This document shows positions 1 through 11,166 of a stretch of 64,000 nt of DNA, one piece after another. The position numbers and the translations under genes were made by a program. This DNA comes from Chamaelirium japonicum (Eukaryota > Streptophyta > Magnoliopsida > Liliales > Melanthiaceae), in contig OX393557.1 of the NCBI GenBank assembly GCA_947650365.1, positions 45,881,979 through 45,945,978 on the forward strand, written 5' to 3'. The stretch's first letter is position 1, and every line of letters begins with the position of its first letter. The notes beneath the pieces were generated by a model, which did not search any database, was not told where the DNA came from, and was given only the letters and a program-made list of their open reading frames with translations.

Positions 1-168
1 TCAATACATCACCGATTTCTCTTCCCCGTCCGGGGAATCCTACTTAGCCTCGACCGGCAGGCAAAGGGACACTCTGATTGGGTGCCACATCATACTGGTT
101 GAAATGTTCGGCGGCATCGCTCCTCTGTGTGATGGTGGCCTCGTACATTTGGAAGGCATTGGAGGAGG
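1..168. other. unassigned sequence
   Basis: No gene or repeat family was recognised here. The open frames are short and lack recognisable motifs. Confidence 0.4.
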
Positions 169-340
169 CAGTGGCGGACCCAGAAACTCCAAAATTAAAT
201 ATATGATGGGGACCATTTGTGAAGATTTTTTTTTAAGAATTTAATACTTCAAAGGGGTTTTAAGAATTTAATACTTCAAAGGGGTTTCTAGGAAAGTTTT
301 TCAGCTTTGCCCCCCTAGCCGCCGCTTGGTTCCGCCCTTG
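169..340. mobile_element. small hAT-like MITE (tentative)
   Basis: The left end reads CAGTGGCGGACCCAG and the right end GGTTCCGCCCTTG, which are imperfect terminal inverted repeats of the CA(G/A)NGGCGGANCCA type common in plant hAT MITEs. A 23-bp unit (TTTAAGAATTTAATACTTCAA) is tandemly duplicated at about 232-287. No clean 8-bp target duplication was found in the G/GA-rich flanks, so the assignment rests on the ends alone. Confidence 0.4.
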
Positions 341-1290
341 GGGCGGAGGCATTGGATTATCAGTGTGCCCACCGGCCTTTCGCGACAAGTGTTTTGCGTG
401 CATTGGGATCCCTAACGGTGATCGCTGGACGGTAACCTTACCGGAGACTAGTCGAGCACGCATGAATGACCATAATGCCCTTGTGTCCTCATCACACTAG
501 TTCATATTTTGAATTTTTTTTTTCAAAAATGTTATCTTTTAAATAATTCGTCCGACCGAAAATTGACTACTTAACTATAGAAACCTAATCCTGTTATACA
601 ACTCATTTGCATCACATCTGCTCATTGGAAGCCATTTGCATCATAGAAGGAAGTAGCAGCAACCTAGTGGCTAGTGGCAGCTACTCCAATGGAGCTTAGC
701 TTAAAGACACAACCAACTGAACTCTTCTGCTGAGTCCTACTCTCGAGATCAACCTCGTCGTGTGCGAATGTAATCATGAGTCGCTATCTCAACCGTGGTC
801 GATTTCTTCGTTAAGCCGTATAACGACGCGATGATTTGTGTCAACCCGAAAGTTATTAGTATTGAAAGAAAACACCAACGCAATATAACCCCGGTCAGCC
901 GACACATCATTTTCAGCCTTGTAGCGAGAAATATGTATCCTTTGGGCTTGAAAGAGCTATGTTTGTTGGAAACTGAAAGTAGATTAGGCTTTAATTAGTG
1001 ATGTAGTGAGCTAATATAGATGATCCTATAACAAAAATGGACTAATTTTCAGATTTGATCATATAAATTCTGATTTTGATCATGAAAATAGTATGCAAAC
1101 AACAATTATTGCAATACTAAATGATTAGCCTAGCATAATTTATAATCGTACAAGAGCGAGTTCTTGCAACTAGATTATATATTGCAATTGTTTTATGCTA
1201 ACAACTAATCATAAGCATGCAAGAGCAAGTTCTACGAAGGCAAGTTCTTACTTTAATATTCATAACTATCACAGACTAGAATGAGGAAAT
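341..1290. other. unassigned AT-rich intergenic DNA
   Basis: No convincing coding region, RNA gene or repeat was recognised between the small MITE and the Cassandra element. Confidence 0.5.
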
Positions 1291-1295
1291 TTATA

Positions 1296-1631
1296 TGTGA
1301 TGACCAAGATCCAATAGTCAAGAGTCAAGAGCCAAGACTCCTGAGGCTGTGATGCCAAGATGGATAAGGTGAGGTGAGGTGAACTGTACAAGGCCATGAG
1401 TTAGCCCCACATCATTTGGAGAAGAGGAGATCCTGATCTACTTATATAATTTTTCCTCCCAAACATAGAAGACGTGTTTTAAAATCGTGTGCCGCTACGG
1501 ATTTCGTAAGAACTTTGTAGTTAAGCGTGCTCGGGTGAGAGTAGTACTAGGATGGGTGATTTCCCTAGAAAGTTCTCATGTGGGCACGGGCAAAGCGGAT
1601 AATATCTTGTGTGTTTGGGGCGGATGTGACA
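1296..1631 (+). repeat. Cassandra left LTR
   Basis: Starts TGTGATGACC and ends GGATGTGACA. It contains a GAGGTGAGGTGA short tandem repeat near 1370 and the 5S-like segment at about 1488-1585. Confidence 0.9.
1488..1585 (+). other. 5S-rRNA-like segment in Cassandra LTR
   Basis: Matches the plant 5S rRNA internal region: AGTTAAGCGTGCTCGGG (box A region) followed by GAGAGTAGTACTAGGATGG (intermediate element and start of box C). Box C has decayed (GGGTGATTTCCCT). It belongs to the retroelement LTR and is not a functional 5S gene. A second copy lies in the right LTR at about 1905-2005. Confidence 0.85.
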
Positions 1632-1634
1632 AAA

Positions 1635-1648
1635 TGGTATCAGAGCCG
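1635..1648 (+). promoter_or_regulatory. primer-binding site (initiator-Met tRNA)
   Basis: TGGTATCAGAGCCG lies 3 nt after the left LTR and is complementary to the 3' end of plant initiator-Met tRNA, the usual primer for Cassandra and copia elements. Confidence 0.9.
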
Positions 1649-1722
1649 GTTCTCCTCGCAAGAGGGGGGGGGGGGGGGTTCTAACCCTACACGATGACAT
1701 GTAGCCTAAAGGGGGGGTGGAT

Positions 1723-2045
1723 TGTGACGACCAATATCTAATAGCCAAGAGCCAAGACTCCTGAGGCTGGGATGCCAAGATGGATTAGGTGAGGTGAGGT
1801 GAGGTGTACAAGACCACGAGTTAACATCACATCGCTTGGAGAGAAGGAGATCAAGAGTTACTTATATAATTTTCCCTTCCAAACATAGAAGACGTATTTT
1901 AAAACCATGCGCCGCTACGGAATTCGTAAGAACTCTGTAATTAAGCATGCGAGAGCAGTACTAGGATGGGTGACCTCCTTGAGAAGTTCTTGTACGGGTA
2001 CGGATAAAGCGGGCAATATCTTATGTGTTTTGGGCGGATGTTATA
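1723..2045 (+). repeat. Cassandra right LTR
   Basis: Starts TGTGACGACC after a G-rich polypurine tract and ends GGGCGGATGTTATA. It is the counterpart of the left LTR, with several substitutions and a short deletion in the 5S-like block. Confidence 0.88.
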
Positions 2046-2050
2046 TTATA

Positions 2051-2965
2051 TGCATGTCAACATCTAATTTCTAAACTAAAGCAAACAAAGAGATTAGGAT
2101 AAGAAATAGCATGGGTCAAGGCACAAAGTCGCTGAACTAAAGAGGTGTGCCCCTATGGATGTAAAAGATGGCTAAGACATTCACAACATAATAGCCCACA
2201 ACCTATCAAGAAGCAGCTCAACGAACTGCTCACAAGAGGCCCACGAGGATAACCTAGAGGCCCACAATTTGAGTCAATCGAAAAGCAGATCGACATGCAG
2301 TCCGAGGGAGGCCACGAGGACAGCTCAAGACCCTTTTGGAGGTCCGTCAAGCTACCAACAAGGCCAACACATGGGCCAGTCACAGGTCACCACGTGGACC
2401 AACCACACACCACCACGTCGGTCCTAGAAGTTGCGACACTCCAGTACCTATAAATAGCTCACTTGACATCAATAGAAGGACTTTTTTTTCCCAGGATTTG
2501 TGATCTCATTTACCATTTTTTGAGTGCAGAACTTCGAGTCCCAGCTGATCAGATCTAAGACCTTGTCTTATACCCCTGATCTTCATCTCCTCCGATCTTT
2601 TCTCTATCTCCGATCTTCTATTCAAGGATAGCTCATTCTTCAAAGAGATAGTGGATTCAGGGTTGCAACTTACCACACATGGGGACGTAGGCTACGGTCG
2701 AACCTCGTCAACAAATCTCATGTCTGCCTTCTCTTTTGTGTCTTTATTCTCTACAATCAAACTACACTCTAATCAATTGATTGTGGGAGGGATCAAGCGA
2801 TGGACAATATTCCCCCAAACCTCCCATGTGCAGAGTCTCTCGGACACCTTCTCTAGAGATAGAGCGACCCTTTCCCTTCCTCATCGGCATGACTCCGAGA
2901 AAGGTCACTAACTAGTCAATTACTTAACGAAATCTAGAAATTGGAAGAGAGAAAATGGTGTAAGA
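2051..2965 (+). repeat. LTR-like fragment, probably Ty3/gypsy type
   Basis: A C/A-rich stretch leads to a TATA box, then a CT-rich leader-like region and the phrase GGGGACGTAGGCTACGGTCGAACCTCGT. A similar phrase (GGAGACGTAGGC...CTGAACTC) lies in the LTR-like region at 49287-49310. This layout is common downstream of the transcription start in plant gypsy LTRs. The boundaries are approximate and no internal coding region is attached. Confidence 0.4.
2449..2460 (+). promoter_or_regulatory. TATA box of LTR-like fragment
   Basis: CCTATAAATAGC is a consensus plant TATA box inside the LTR-like segment. CCTATAAATAGC recurs at about 49026 in the related region. Confidence 0.5.
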
Positions 2966-5023
2966 CAAGCTCTTACAAAGAACCCTCTACAACCCACTAA
3001 AATATCTTTGTCTTGTTGTGAGCTCTATCTGATTTGCGAGGAGAAAAGTTGGGACGAAGGTAATATTCTTGATTATATTGCATTGAACCATAACTCCCAG
3101 GCCCCTTAAATGGACCATTTGGAAATATAACTTGCTTGCTGGTTATGCAAATCGATCTCTAATATATTGGGTGAGTTTTCTAGGCAGTGCATGCATGTGC
3201 ATTGGAACTCTAACCAAAGTGATATTGTACACAGCACAACACAACTTATTACATGCATACATTGGGCTACGACATGGTGTGCTGTGCGACGTTGGCAGGT
3301 GGAGTGATGTGGGGTGGGCAGACACGTGCATGTGTGTGGTGACCAACTCCTTCCCTCGTGCTCTCAACAAGGACTCAAGGGGAGGTTCTATATTTAATCA
3401 TACCTCCTTCCATTCCCCTATCCCATATGGGACTAAATTTTTGAAACCTCGGTAACGGTTCCTCCTTTGATTAGCTTATACTTTGACCCAAAATATTTCT
3501 TAGATAAGTGTGAGTGAGTGCAGGCATGAGGTTACTCTTGAGTTCTTACATACTTCTTCCACATAACCCCTTGAAGATGTCAAAGATACAGTGTGCATGC
3601 GTTTGTCAGAATTGTGACTAAGCAATGTTATCTTCATGACATGTATATCTTGCATGCATTATATTTTATCATACTTTAAATTTGCGATGATTTTTACAAA
3701 TCTTAAAACTGACATGCGATTGTGTTTGTTTTCATCGTTTTGATGATGCCTCTATTTTGAATTGTGTTCTTATCTCTATGGTTGCATTATCACATTATCA
3801 CAAAAGTTTAATTTGTGTTTCAAAGTTTTCGTATTAAAAATCACATGATTTATGATCATATGTTCTTCGATTTTTGAATCGGTTTTTGTTTTGAATATTT
3901 GATGTTCAAAAGAAAGCCCCCACAATATAGATAAAATTGTAAATCGATCTTTTGATGAATCAATCATGGAACACAATGATGATCTCAAGAACCAAAAGTA
4001 ATAAAGAACAAAGTAGGAAGATCCAAACACACAAAACACAAAATCACATATAGAAGAGACAGATTTTATGTGAAAACCCTTGCAGGAGAAAACCATGCAT
4101 GGGTGAAGACAATTGGACGATCCATTATAATAGAGAAATCAAGAAGTTACAAGCTTAAGTAACACTCAACTTCAATGAGAACACCCTAATTCGTCCTAGG
4201 GTTTCTCTTCCTCCCAAGAATCTCACCAAGTCTCTCAAAATCAATCGTCAACCTTATCAGTCAACCACACTAAGTTTGGTCTTCAATACCCATTATATAG
4301 TGTACGGTTTACATCAAACAAAAATCCCAAACCCATACTGATCGAATTCTTGAAGCGGACAAACCAATCGGCCGGTTTTGTACTGACCTAAAAAAACAAT
4401 GTTGAGAGTAAATCCGATCAGTTTGTAATAGAACCAATCGGTCTCCTAGAATGTACCTCTTCTATATGGCAAAATCGATTAGTTAGATAGAACATGCTGA
4501 CCAGTAGGACAGTAAGAGCCACTAGTTCTTCAAAATTAAGCCAGAACTCAACAACCCCTCCCCTCCCCCCCGCGAGCAGTATACTTTCCCTTCCCACCCC
4601 AGCTACTCGCCACCGGTTGCAGCAATTCAAGTCCACCGATCTGAGATACTTTGGGGTTAAGGCACCAGATCTCAACATTGGATCTCCGACGACCACCCAA
4701 AATTTGGTGTTTTTCGTGCTCCATATTGGTTTCAAAATATAATTAACAAAATTATTGATTATTATTGATTTTTTTTTTAAATTGGAAACATGATATTTGA
4801 GAGTCATGAAATTCCCACTCTAGAGGTAATTCTTTTTGTCTCTAAACTCTAGATCCTACCGCTGGATTTCCACTCTAGAGGTGATTCTATTTCGAACCCT
4901 AATCCACGATGTGACGTCCATGCAAGGATGAAGAGGACTCGGTCTTAGCACAAGATTGCCATGAACGCCATCATCCTATAAGTGATTCTCAAGGTGCACT
5001 CTTTTGAAAAAGTGTGTATTAGG
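2966..5023. other. unassigned intergenic DNA
   Basis: About 2 kb with only short frames on either strand and no recognised domain. The part at about 4040-4150 (GTGAAAACCCTTGCAGGAGA and the following bases) resembles leader or LTR-proximal sequence often seen in plant retroelements, but no element could be delimited. Confidence 0.4.
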
Positions 5024-5450
5024 TAGGGGTGGCAATGAGTCTTGTCGGGTCGGGTTTGGTGTCGTGTCTAGTTTTGGTTCGTGTCCAAAACCCCTAGACC
5101 CGGACCCGACCCGTTTAACTAATCGTGTCTATTTCCTAAACCTGTACCCGACCCGTTTATAAACGGGTAGACCCGATAAGACCCGTTTAGCACATGGGTT
5201 TATTCAGTTGACCCGATCCGACCCAATCCGACTCGACCCGACATAACCCGATAGACCCGCTGATACTATATATCACAGTATCGGATTGCTGGTAGACCCG
5301 ACCCGACACGACTCGTTGAATTTTAAACGGGTCTTACCGGGTCTACCGTGTCCAGACCCGTTTACGACCTGTACCCGTTTAGCGCTGACCCAAACCCGCT
5401 AACTTCATATCGGGTCTGTCGTGTCGAGTCTGAAATTGTCAAGGGAGTCC
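5024..5450 (+). mobile_element. hAT-type MITE, ACCCG-rich family, degenerate right end
   Basis: Starts TAGGGGTGGCAATGAGTC and is packed with alternating GACCCG and CGGGTC motifs, as in the copies at 9127, 26931 and 47929. The expected right end (AATTGCCAGCCCTA) is altered to AATTGTCAAGGGA, and no target duplication is visible. Confidence 0.6.
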
Positions 5451-5804
5451 CCAATTACGAAGACCATCGATGTGAGTTTAGTTTGTTTCTCCGAGTGTGT
5501 TTACTCAAAACTTTGTGCTCAAAATTAGTATTACATCATCATATTGATTTAACAAGATTGCATTGAAAGTTAATAAATGATTTAAGAAGATAATATGCCT
5601 TTCGAGGTTCTATTGATCCTTTTAAGGTAATGAATATGATAAGTAGTATTACATGGACTGAGAGCCCATTATGATTGTAATCATTTAAGTAGCTTTGGGG
5701 TTTTATTTGTTTTTTTGTTTTTGGTTGGACCGGCCAAGCGATCAAAGGATAGGGCACTAAAGTAAGGGATCAAAGAGGTCCGGAGATCGAAACCGAGGAG
5801 GAAC
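5451..5804. other. unassigned
   Basis: No feature was recognised between the MITE and the start of repeat copy A. Confidence 0.4.
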
Positions 5805-5913
5805 ATCTGCTATTTATTAATTCTATAATTATGTGAACATGACATCAACGGTTAGGGTTTGCACATGCAAATAAGGCATAACGGCCTTGAGGGAAAGTTC
5901 CCTCCACGGCTTT

Positions 5914-6305
5914 GTTAAGTTTTTCGATACACTTCCAATATCTTATGATTCTCTTACTAGAATTTTTCATGCTTATAGGCAGTAGTACCATGGGCATCTT
6001 TAGCTACAAAACGTATTCGGTGGGGACAACAAAATTTGTTGGTGGCATCTACATTGGCATTGGCGCCACTGACAATTCCCCCCCTCTCGAATGTTTTTTT
6101 GCTGTCGAGTTAAGTTTTTCGATAAACACTTTCAATGTCTTATGATTCTCGATCTTATTAGAATTTTTCATGCCTATAGGCAGTCCACATACACCTTCGG
6201 CTGCAAAAACACATTCGGCAGGGATAGTAAAATTTGTTGGTGGCATCCACACTGGCATTGGCGCCACCGGCAAATCCCCCCTCTCGAATGCTTTTTATGC
6301 CATCG
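5914..6305 (+). repeat. tandem duplication, unit about 205 bp, two copies
   Basis: Units at 5914-6118 and about 6119-6305 both run from GTTAAGTTTTTCGATA through AAATTTGTTGGTGGCATC to CTCTCGAATG. The same pair occurs in copy B at 22707-23090, so the duplication predates the A/B split. Confidence 0.8.
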
Positions 6306-6589
6306 TTATCGAAAAGTGTGGGCCCCACTTCCTTTTCTCCAATCCTTACAAGATACGTAGACGGGGTGGCAGCCAAGTATTGCTCCAAAGACTGACTACA
6401 TGAGCCCAACACTAAGGGTGCGTTTGGCATTGGTTTTAAAATTTTAGGTTTTGATTTTGGAATACCAAGAACTAGTTTTGTACAAAACCAGTTTTAGCTT
6501 ATCGAAAACCAGTTCTAGAATTATCAACATTTGAGCATTTGGCAATAAAACCAGTTTTGAACCTGAAACTAGTTTTGTAGTTATTTTTT

Positions 6590-8870
6590 TAAAATGTTCT
6601 TTCCAATACCTTCTCTCTACGATATTTTCTCTTTCTACAATATTTTCTCTCCAACATTACCTCTATAATATTTTCTCTCTATAATATTTTCTCTTCTCTC
6701 TACGTCATTTTCTATCAAAAATACTCTCATTCTACAATATTCTTTCTAAAATATACTTATTCTATAATATTTCTCTCTCTAAAATATTCTCTTGCTACAA
6801 GATTTTCTCTAAAAATATTCTCTATATAACACTTTCTCTAATACTTTTTCTCTACAATATTATTTCTCCTCTCTACCCCATTTTTTTCTATGATATTTTC
6901 TCTCATTCAGTTTCTCTTTAAATATTTGCTCTTTAAAATATTTTATCTTTACAATATTTTCTCTCTCTAAAATATTTTTTTTTATACAATATTTTTTCTC
7001 TCTCTATAATATTTTCTTTCTACAACATTTTCTCTTTACAATATTTTCTCTTTATAATATATTATTTTTCTATAATATTTTTTCTATCTGTTATATTTTC
7101 GATCTCTTTCAACAATATTTTTTTCTATCCCATTTTTTCTCTATAATATTTTCTTTGTATAATATTTTTTCCTCTTGATGTCATTTTCTCTCACTACAAT
7201 ATTTTCTCTTTCTAAAATATTATCTCTCTGTAATATTTTCTCTCTAAAATATTCTCTTTCTATAAAATTTTCTCTCTAAAATATCATATTCTACAATATT
7301 TTCTCTCTACAATATTTCTCTCTCTAAAATATTCTCTTTGTATACTATTTTTTCTCTCTAAAATATTATTTCTATAATATTTTATCTCTTGAATATTTTC
7401 TCTCTCTATGATATCTTCTCTCTCTATAATTAATAATTTTCTCCCCTCTACGTTATTTTCTCTCTATAATATTTCTTTTCTAAATTTTACTCTCTATAAT
7501 ATATTCTCTCTCTAAAATATTCTCTTTCTATAATATTTTATCTCTATAAAATATTCTTTTTCTATAATATTTTCTCTTTCTATAATATTTTTTCTTTCTA
7601 AAATATTCTCTCTATAACTATTCCCTTTCTACAATATTTTCTCTTTCTAAAATATCCTATTTCTACAAAGTTTCCGCTCTATAATATTTCTCTCTCTAAA
7701 ATATTATCTTTTTATAGTATTTTCTCTCTCTAAAATATTCTATTTCTATTATATTTTCTCTTTCTATGATATTTTCTCTCTCTATTATTAATATTTTTCT
7801 TCTCTCTATATTTTTCTCTCTTAATAATATTTTCTATCTAAACTACTCTCTATAACATATTCTTTCTCTAAAATATTATCTTTCTATAATATTCTCTCTC
7901 TAAAATACTCTTTCAATAAAAGTTTCTCTCTAAAATATCATATTCTACAATGTTTTCTTTCTACAACATTTCTCTCTCTAAAATATTCTCTTTGTATACT
8001 ATTTTCTCTCTCTAAAATATTCTTTCTATAATATTATTTCTTGAACATTTTTTCTCTTTATGATATCTTCTCTCTCTATATTTAATATTTTTCTCCCCTC
8101 TATGTTATTTTCTCTCTCTATAATATGTCTTTTCTAAATTTCTCTCTATCATATATTCTCTCTCTAAAATATTATCTTTCTATAATATTTTATCTCTATA
8201 AAATATTCTCTTTCTACAATATTTTTTCTTTCTACAACATTTTTTTTCTAAAATATTCTATTTCTACAATATTTTCTCTCTCTAAAATATCTTATTTCTA
8301 TAAAGTTTTCGCTCTATAACATTTCTCTCTCTAAAATATTCTCTTTTTATAATATTTTCTCTCTCTAAAATTTTCTATTTCTATTATATTTTCTCTCTCT
8401 ATGATATCTTCTCTTTCTAATATTAATATTTTTCTCCTCTCTATATTTTTTCTCTCTCTATAATATTTTCTATCTAAACTACTCTCTATAACATATTTTT
8501 TCTCTAAAATATTATCTTTCTATAATATTTTTGCTCTAAAATATTCTCTTTTTATAAGATTTTCTCTCTCTATAATATTTTCTTTTTTTATAATATTTTC
8601 TCTCTACAATATTTTCTCTCTCTATAATATTTTTTATCTTCAATATTTTCTCTCACTACATATTTATTTATTTAATACTCTCTATCTATATTCTTCTCTT
8701 TAGAATTTTCTCTCTCTATAATATTTTTATATTTATCATATATTTTCTCTAAAGTATTCTCTCTATAATAATTTTCTCTTTCTACAATATGATATGTATA
8801 TATTCTCCCGGTTTTAATTTTTTTTCTTTACAATAGTTTCTCTCTACAACATAAATATTATTCACAATAA
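6590..8870 (+). repeat. CTCTCTATAATATTTT-type minisatellite
   Basis: About 2.3 kb of loosely periodic units alternating TCTCTCT(C/A)TA(T/A)AATATTTT with TCTCTAAAATATTCTC. Higher-order blocks recur, for example CTCCCCTCTA(C/T)GTTATTTTCT near 7440 and 8095. No gene is present. Confidence 0.9.
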
Positions 8871-8907
8871 TTTCTTTTAATTATTGGTTTGCCTTCTTGC
8901 CTCAAGA

Positions 8908-8941
8908 ACCCAAAAGCAGAAAATTTCTGCTTTTGGGTTTT
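8908..8941. repeat. perfect palindrome of about 32 bp
   Basis: AACCCAAAAGCAGAAA is followed directly by TTTCTGCTTTTGGGTT. The palindrome sits near the right end of the Tourist-like element and could extrude a hairpin. Confidence 0.85.
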
Positions 8942-9126
8942 GATGATTTTCTGATTTTGGTTTTAGAAAATCAATTTTCTAATCGAATCCCAAACGCACT
9001 AAAATCTTATACCAAAACTAGTTTGGCAAGCGGAACTAGTTTTGACGCAAAACTAGGCCTCCAAAACCAATGCCAAACACACCCTAAGACAATTAACCGA
9101 CCTGTATGGGATATATGCTATGTACA

Positions 9127-9535
9127 TAGGGCTGGCAATTTCGGACCCGACACGAAGTTAGCAGGTCTGGATCAGGGCTAAACGGGTTCGGGTCGTAAAT
9201 GGGTCGACACGATAGACCCGTTTAATAAACGGGTCAGGTCCTGGTTTAGGGTCTGGACACGGTAGACCCGTTTAAAATTCACCGGGTCGTGTCAGGTCGG
9301 GTCTACCCGCAATCCGATACTATAATATATAGTATCAGCGGGTCTATTGGGTAATGTCGGGTTGAGTTGGATCGGGTCAACTGAATAAACCCGTGTGGTA
9401 AACGGGTCTAACGGGTCTTATCGGGTCTACCCGTTTATAAACGGGTCGGGTCCGGGTCTAGGGGTTTTGGACATGACCCGAAACTAGACACGACCCAAAC
9501 CCGACCCGACCCGACCCGACCCATTGCCACCCCTA
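9127..9535 (-). mobile_element. hAT-type MITE, ACCCG-rich family, complete
   Basis: A 409-bp insertion with ends TAGGGCTGGCAATTT and ATTGCCACCCCTA. The perfect 8-bp TSD TATGTACA lies at 9119-9126 and 9536-9543. Copy B at about 23228 (GCTATGTACGGAACTCACAGCA) is the unoccupied site. The interior is repeated CGGGTC/GACCCG. The element is non-coding and depends on a transposase supplied elsewhere. Confidence 0.92.
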
Positions 9536-10522
9536 TATGTACAGGTCTCACAGCATGCTTGCGGATTTCTGTCCAACTAAGCAATCTCAAAAGTTAGATT
9601 GGCATCATCATCGACGTCTCCAAGTTCCTCTGATCGATCCGCTTATGCACCATATGGCAGCGGCCACTCGTAACGCCATATGAATCAAATTAAGCAAAAC
9701 AAGACGACTTCCAAATAGAAAAAAAAAATAAAGCATCACCATCTGAGACGGAGACTCCGAAGATTTTGTGCTAAACTACTAAGGTTTGTCGTCATCACAT
9801 ATTCATAGTTTATGATTGAGGTTTTGATGGGGATGGAGAGGAGAGTCATGGCATTGGACTACTGCAGCTTTTTTATTTTTATGGTAAATTAGTGTTAGGT
9901 CACTTTAATAGATCGTAACTAGCGATCGGGACGGACAATGAGATGCTCTAGCGTCAGGCTCTCTTGTTTGAAAAATATCCGTTTTATCCCTACGTGTTGT
10001 TGTACGGAGAAGCAACAATCATATTTTGGCATAAATCATTGTAGCAAAGAGAGTAAGAATTTGTGCAGATTGTTACAGTGAAATCACTTATTTTTTTTTA
10101 AAAAAAAATCTCATAAAAAAATTGCTACGGTGAAATCACTGTAGCAAATGAGTAGCAATTTTTAACGATAAAACATAGATTGTTATTCTTTTGCTATAAT
10201 AAAATCACTGTAGTATTTTTGTTTTTTGTAAATCTCGTCGTATTATTTTTGCTACAGTGAAATCATTGTAGCAAAAATTTGTGAATTACTATGTAGCGAT
10301 AAGGACGGAGAGACTTGCTCTAAACGGGCATTTTTGTTATTTAAAAGGGAGAAAAGTCAACGTAGTGGCTTGTTGTAACTGCATCTTTTTTGGAGGGGTT
10401 TGATGCAAAACCATTTCGTTGTCTATCCTTTTCATTAAACCGATCTCTTGTAGGTACCTATCACTATGTCCCCTAGCCTCTGTCGGTGCTTTGCTCACTC
10501 GGAGAGCTAAATCTTTTTTTTA

Positions 10523-11043
10523 GATTTTTGCACACACCTCCTTGAAAAATATCGATATTATAGAAAAAAAGGGTTATTTTGACTTTGCCCCCCAAATTTT
10601 GCCTTAGATTATACTTTACCCCCCATATTTTTATTAATTAAACTTTACGCCCTAAAACTAACTGTTAAAGGGTGAGCTGATGGAAAAGAAATAAAGTTTT
10701 GGGGGGTGAACTGACGGAAAAATTAGTTTTGGGGGGTAAAGTCTAATTAATGAAAATATGGGGTAAAGTCTAATTCAAGGCAAAGTTTGGGGGCAAAGTC
10801 AAAATAACCCAAAAAAAAAGCCCCACTTTTTTATGTTTTATGAATTACCGTGTAGAATATTCTGATATTTAGTAAAAAGTACCCCCCCCCCCAGGGAGTT
10901 TTATATAATATCATAATGTAACCACCATGCAAGGGTTTTTACTAAAAGCCAGAATATGCTGGGCGTTATTTATAAAAGTTAAAAATGGTGGTGCTTTATG
11001 TAATATCAATATAATTTTTAGGGAGGTACATGCAAAAAAAATC
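10523..11043. repeat. fold-back repeat ending copy A (interrupted)
   Basis: Begins GATTTTTGCACACACCTCC and ends GGAGGTACATGCAAAAAAAATC, an inverted pair. The uninterrupted 276-bp counterpart is at 26201-26476 in copy B, and a diverged one spans about 29714-30556 in copy C. Stem arms include AAAATATCGATATTA and TAATATCAATATAATTTTTA. Confidence 0.7.
10571..10810. mobile_element. fold-back MITE, probably Mutator type
   Basis: A long imperfect palindrome with ends GGGTTATTTTGACTTTGCCC and GGGCAAAGTCAAAATAACCC, inserted in an A-run (AGAAAAAAA and AAAAAAAAA on the two sides). The corresponding place in copy B (26240-26250) has no insertion. A partial second copy lies at about 11047-11153, next to the large MULE. 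Confidence 0.75.
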
Positions 11044-11157
11044 GCACCTTGAATTAGACTTTACCCCCCATATTTCATTAATTAGACTTTACCCACAAAA
11101 CTATCTGTTCCGTCAACTCATCCCCCAAAACTTTATTTCTTTTCCGTCAGCTCGCCT

Positions 11158-11166
11158 TTCTTTTAT
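11158..11166. repeat. left 9-bp target-site duplication of the MULE
   Basis: TTCTTTTAT, identical to 22404-22412. Nine-base duplications are diagnostic of Mutator-like transposition. Confidence 0.93.

Larger units (their letters stand above)
1296..2045 (+). mobile_element. Cassandra TRIM retrotransposon, complete
   Basis: A 750-bp non-coding LTR element. The LTRs are 1296-1631 and 1723-2045, both starting TGTGA(T/C)GACCAA. The 91-bp interior begins with the initiator-Met primer site TGGTATCAGAGCCG and ends with a G-rich polypurine tract just before the right LTR. A 5-bp TSD, TTATA, flanks it at 1291-1295 and 2046-2050. Each LTR contains a 5S-rRNA-like block, the hallmark of the Cassandra family. 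It has no gag or pol and must move using proteins from an autonomous element. The two LTRs differ at many sites and the right one ends TA instead of CA, so this copy is older than the one at 53714-54477. Confidence 0.93.
6416..9084. mobile_element. PIF/Harbinger (Tourist-like) element with expanded AT/CT minisatellite interior
   Basis: The ends are inverted repeats: GGGTGCGTTTGGCATTGG on the left and, read inward from the right, GGGTGTGTTTGGCATTGG. They are flanked by the 3-bp TSD TAA (6413-6415 and 9085-9087). The orthologous point in copy B (about 23199, CCACACTATGACAATT) lacks the insertion. The interior is non-coding, mostly irregular repeats of TCTCTCTATAATATTTT. GGG(T/C)GTGTTTGG ends with a TAA/TTA target are typical of Tourist MITEs, but these are normally a few hundred bp, so 2.67 kb is exceptional. 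Confidence 0.85.
5805..11046 (+). repeat. long direct repeat, copy A
   Basis: This sequence recurs in the same orientation as copy B (about 22404-27860) and partly as copy C (about 28170-30810). Shared landmarks are the GAACATGACATCAA segment, the paired 205-bp units, CCATATGGCAGCGGCCACTCGTAA, the TGCTACAGTGAAATC palindromes, and a closing fold-back repeat (10523-11043). Copy A is interrupted by a Tourist-like element (6416-9084), an hAT MITE (9127-9535) and a fold-back MITE (10571-10810), all absent from copy B. No intact coding region is seen. It may be a decayed large transposon. Confidence 0.75.

Noticed and set aside
1488..1585. 5S rRNA gene
   Set aside because: It lies inside a Cassandra LTR with LTR ends, primer site and TSD. 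It lacks normal 5S termini and has mutated control elements.
6590..8870. CRISPR-like or regulatory array
   Set aside because: The repeats are irregular, spacers are not distinct, and the array sits inside a Tourist-like element in a plant genome.
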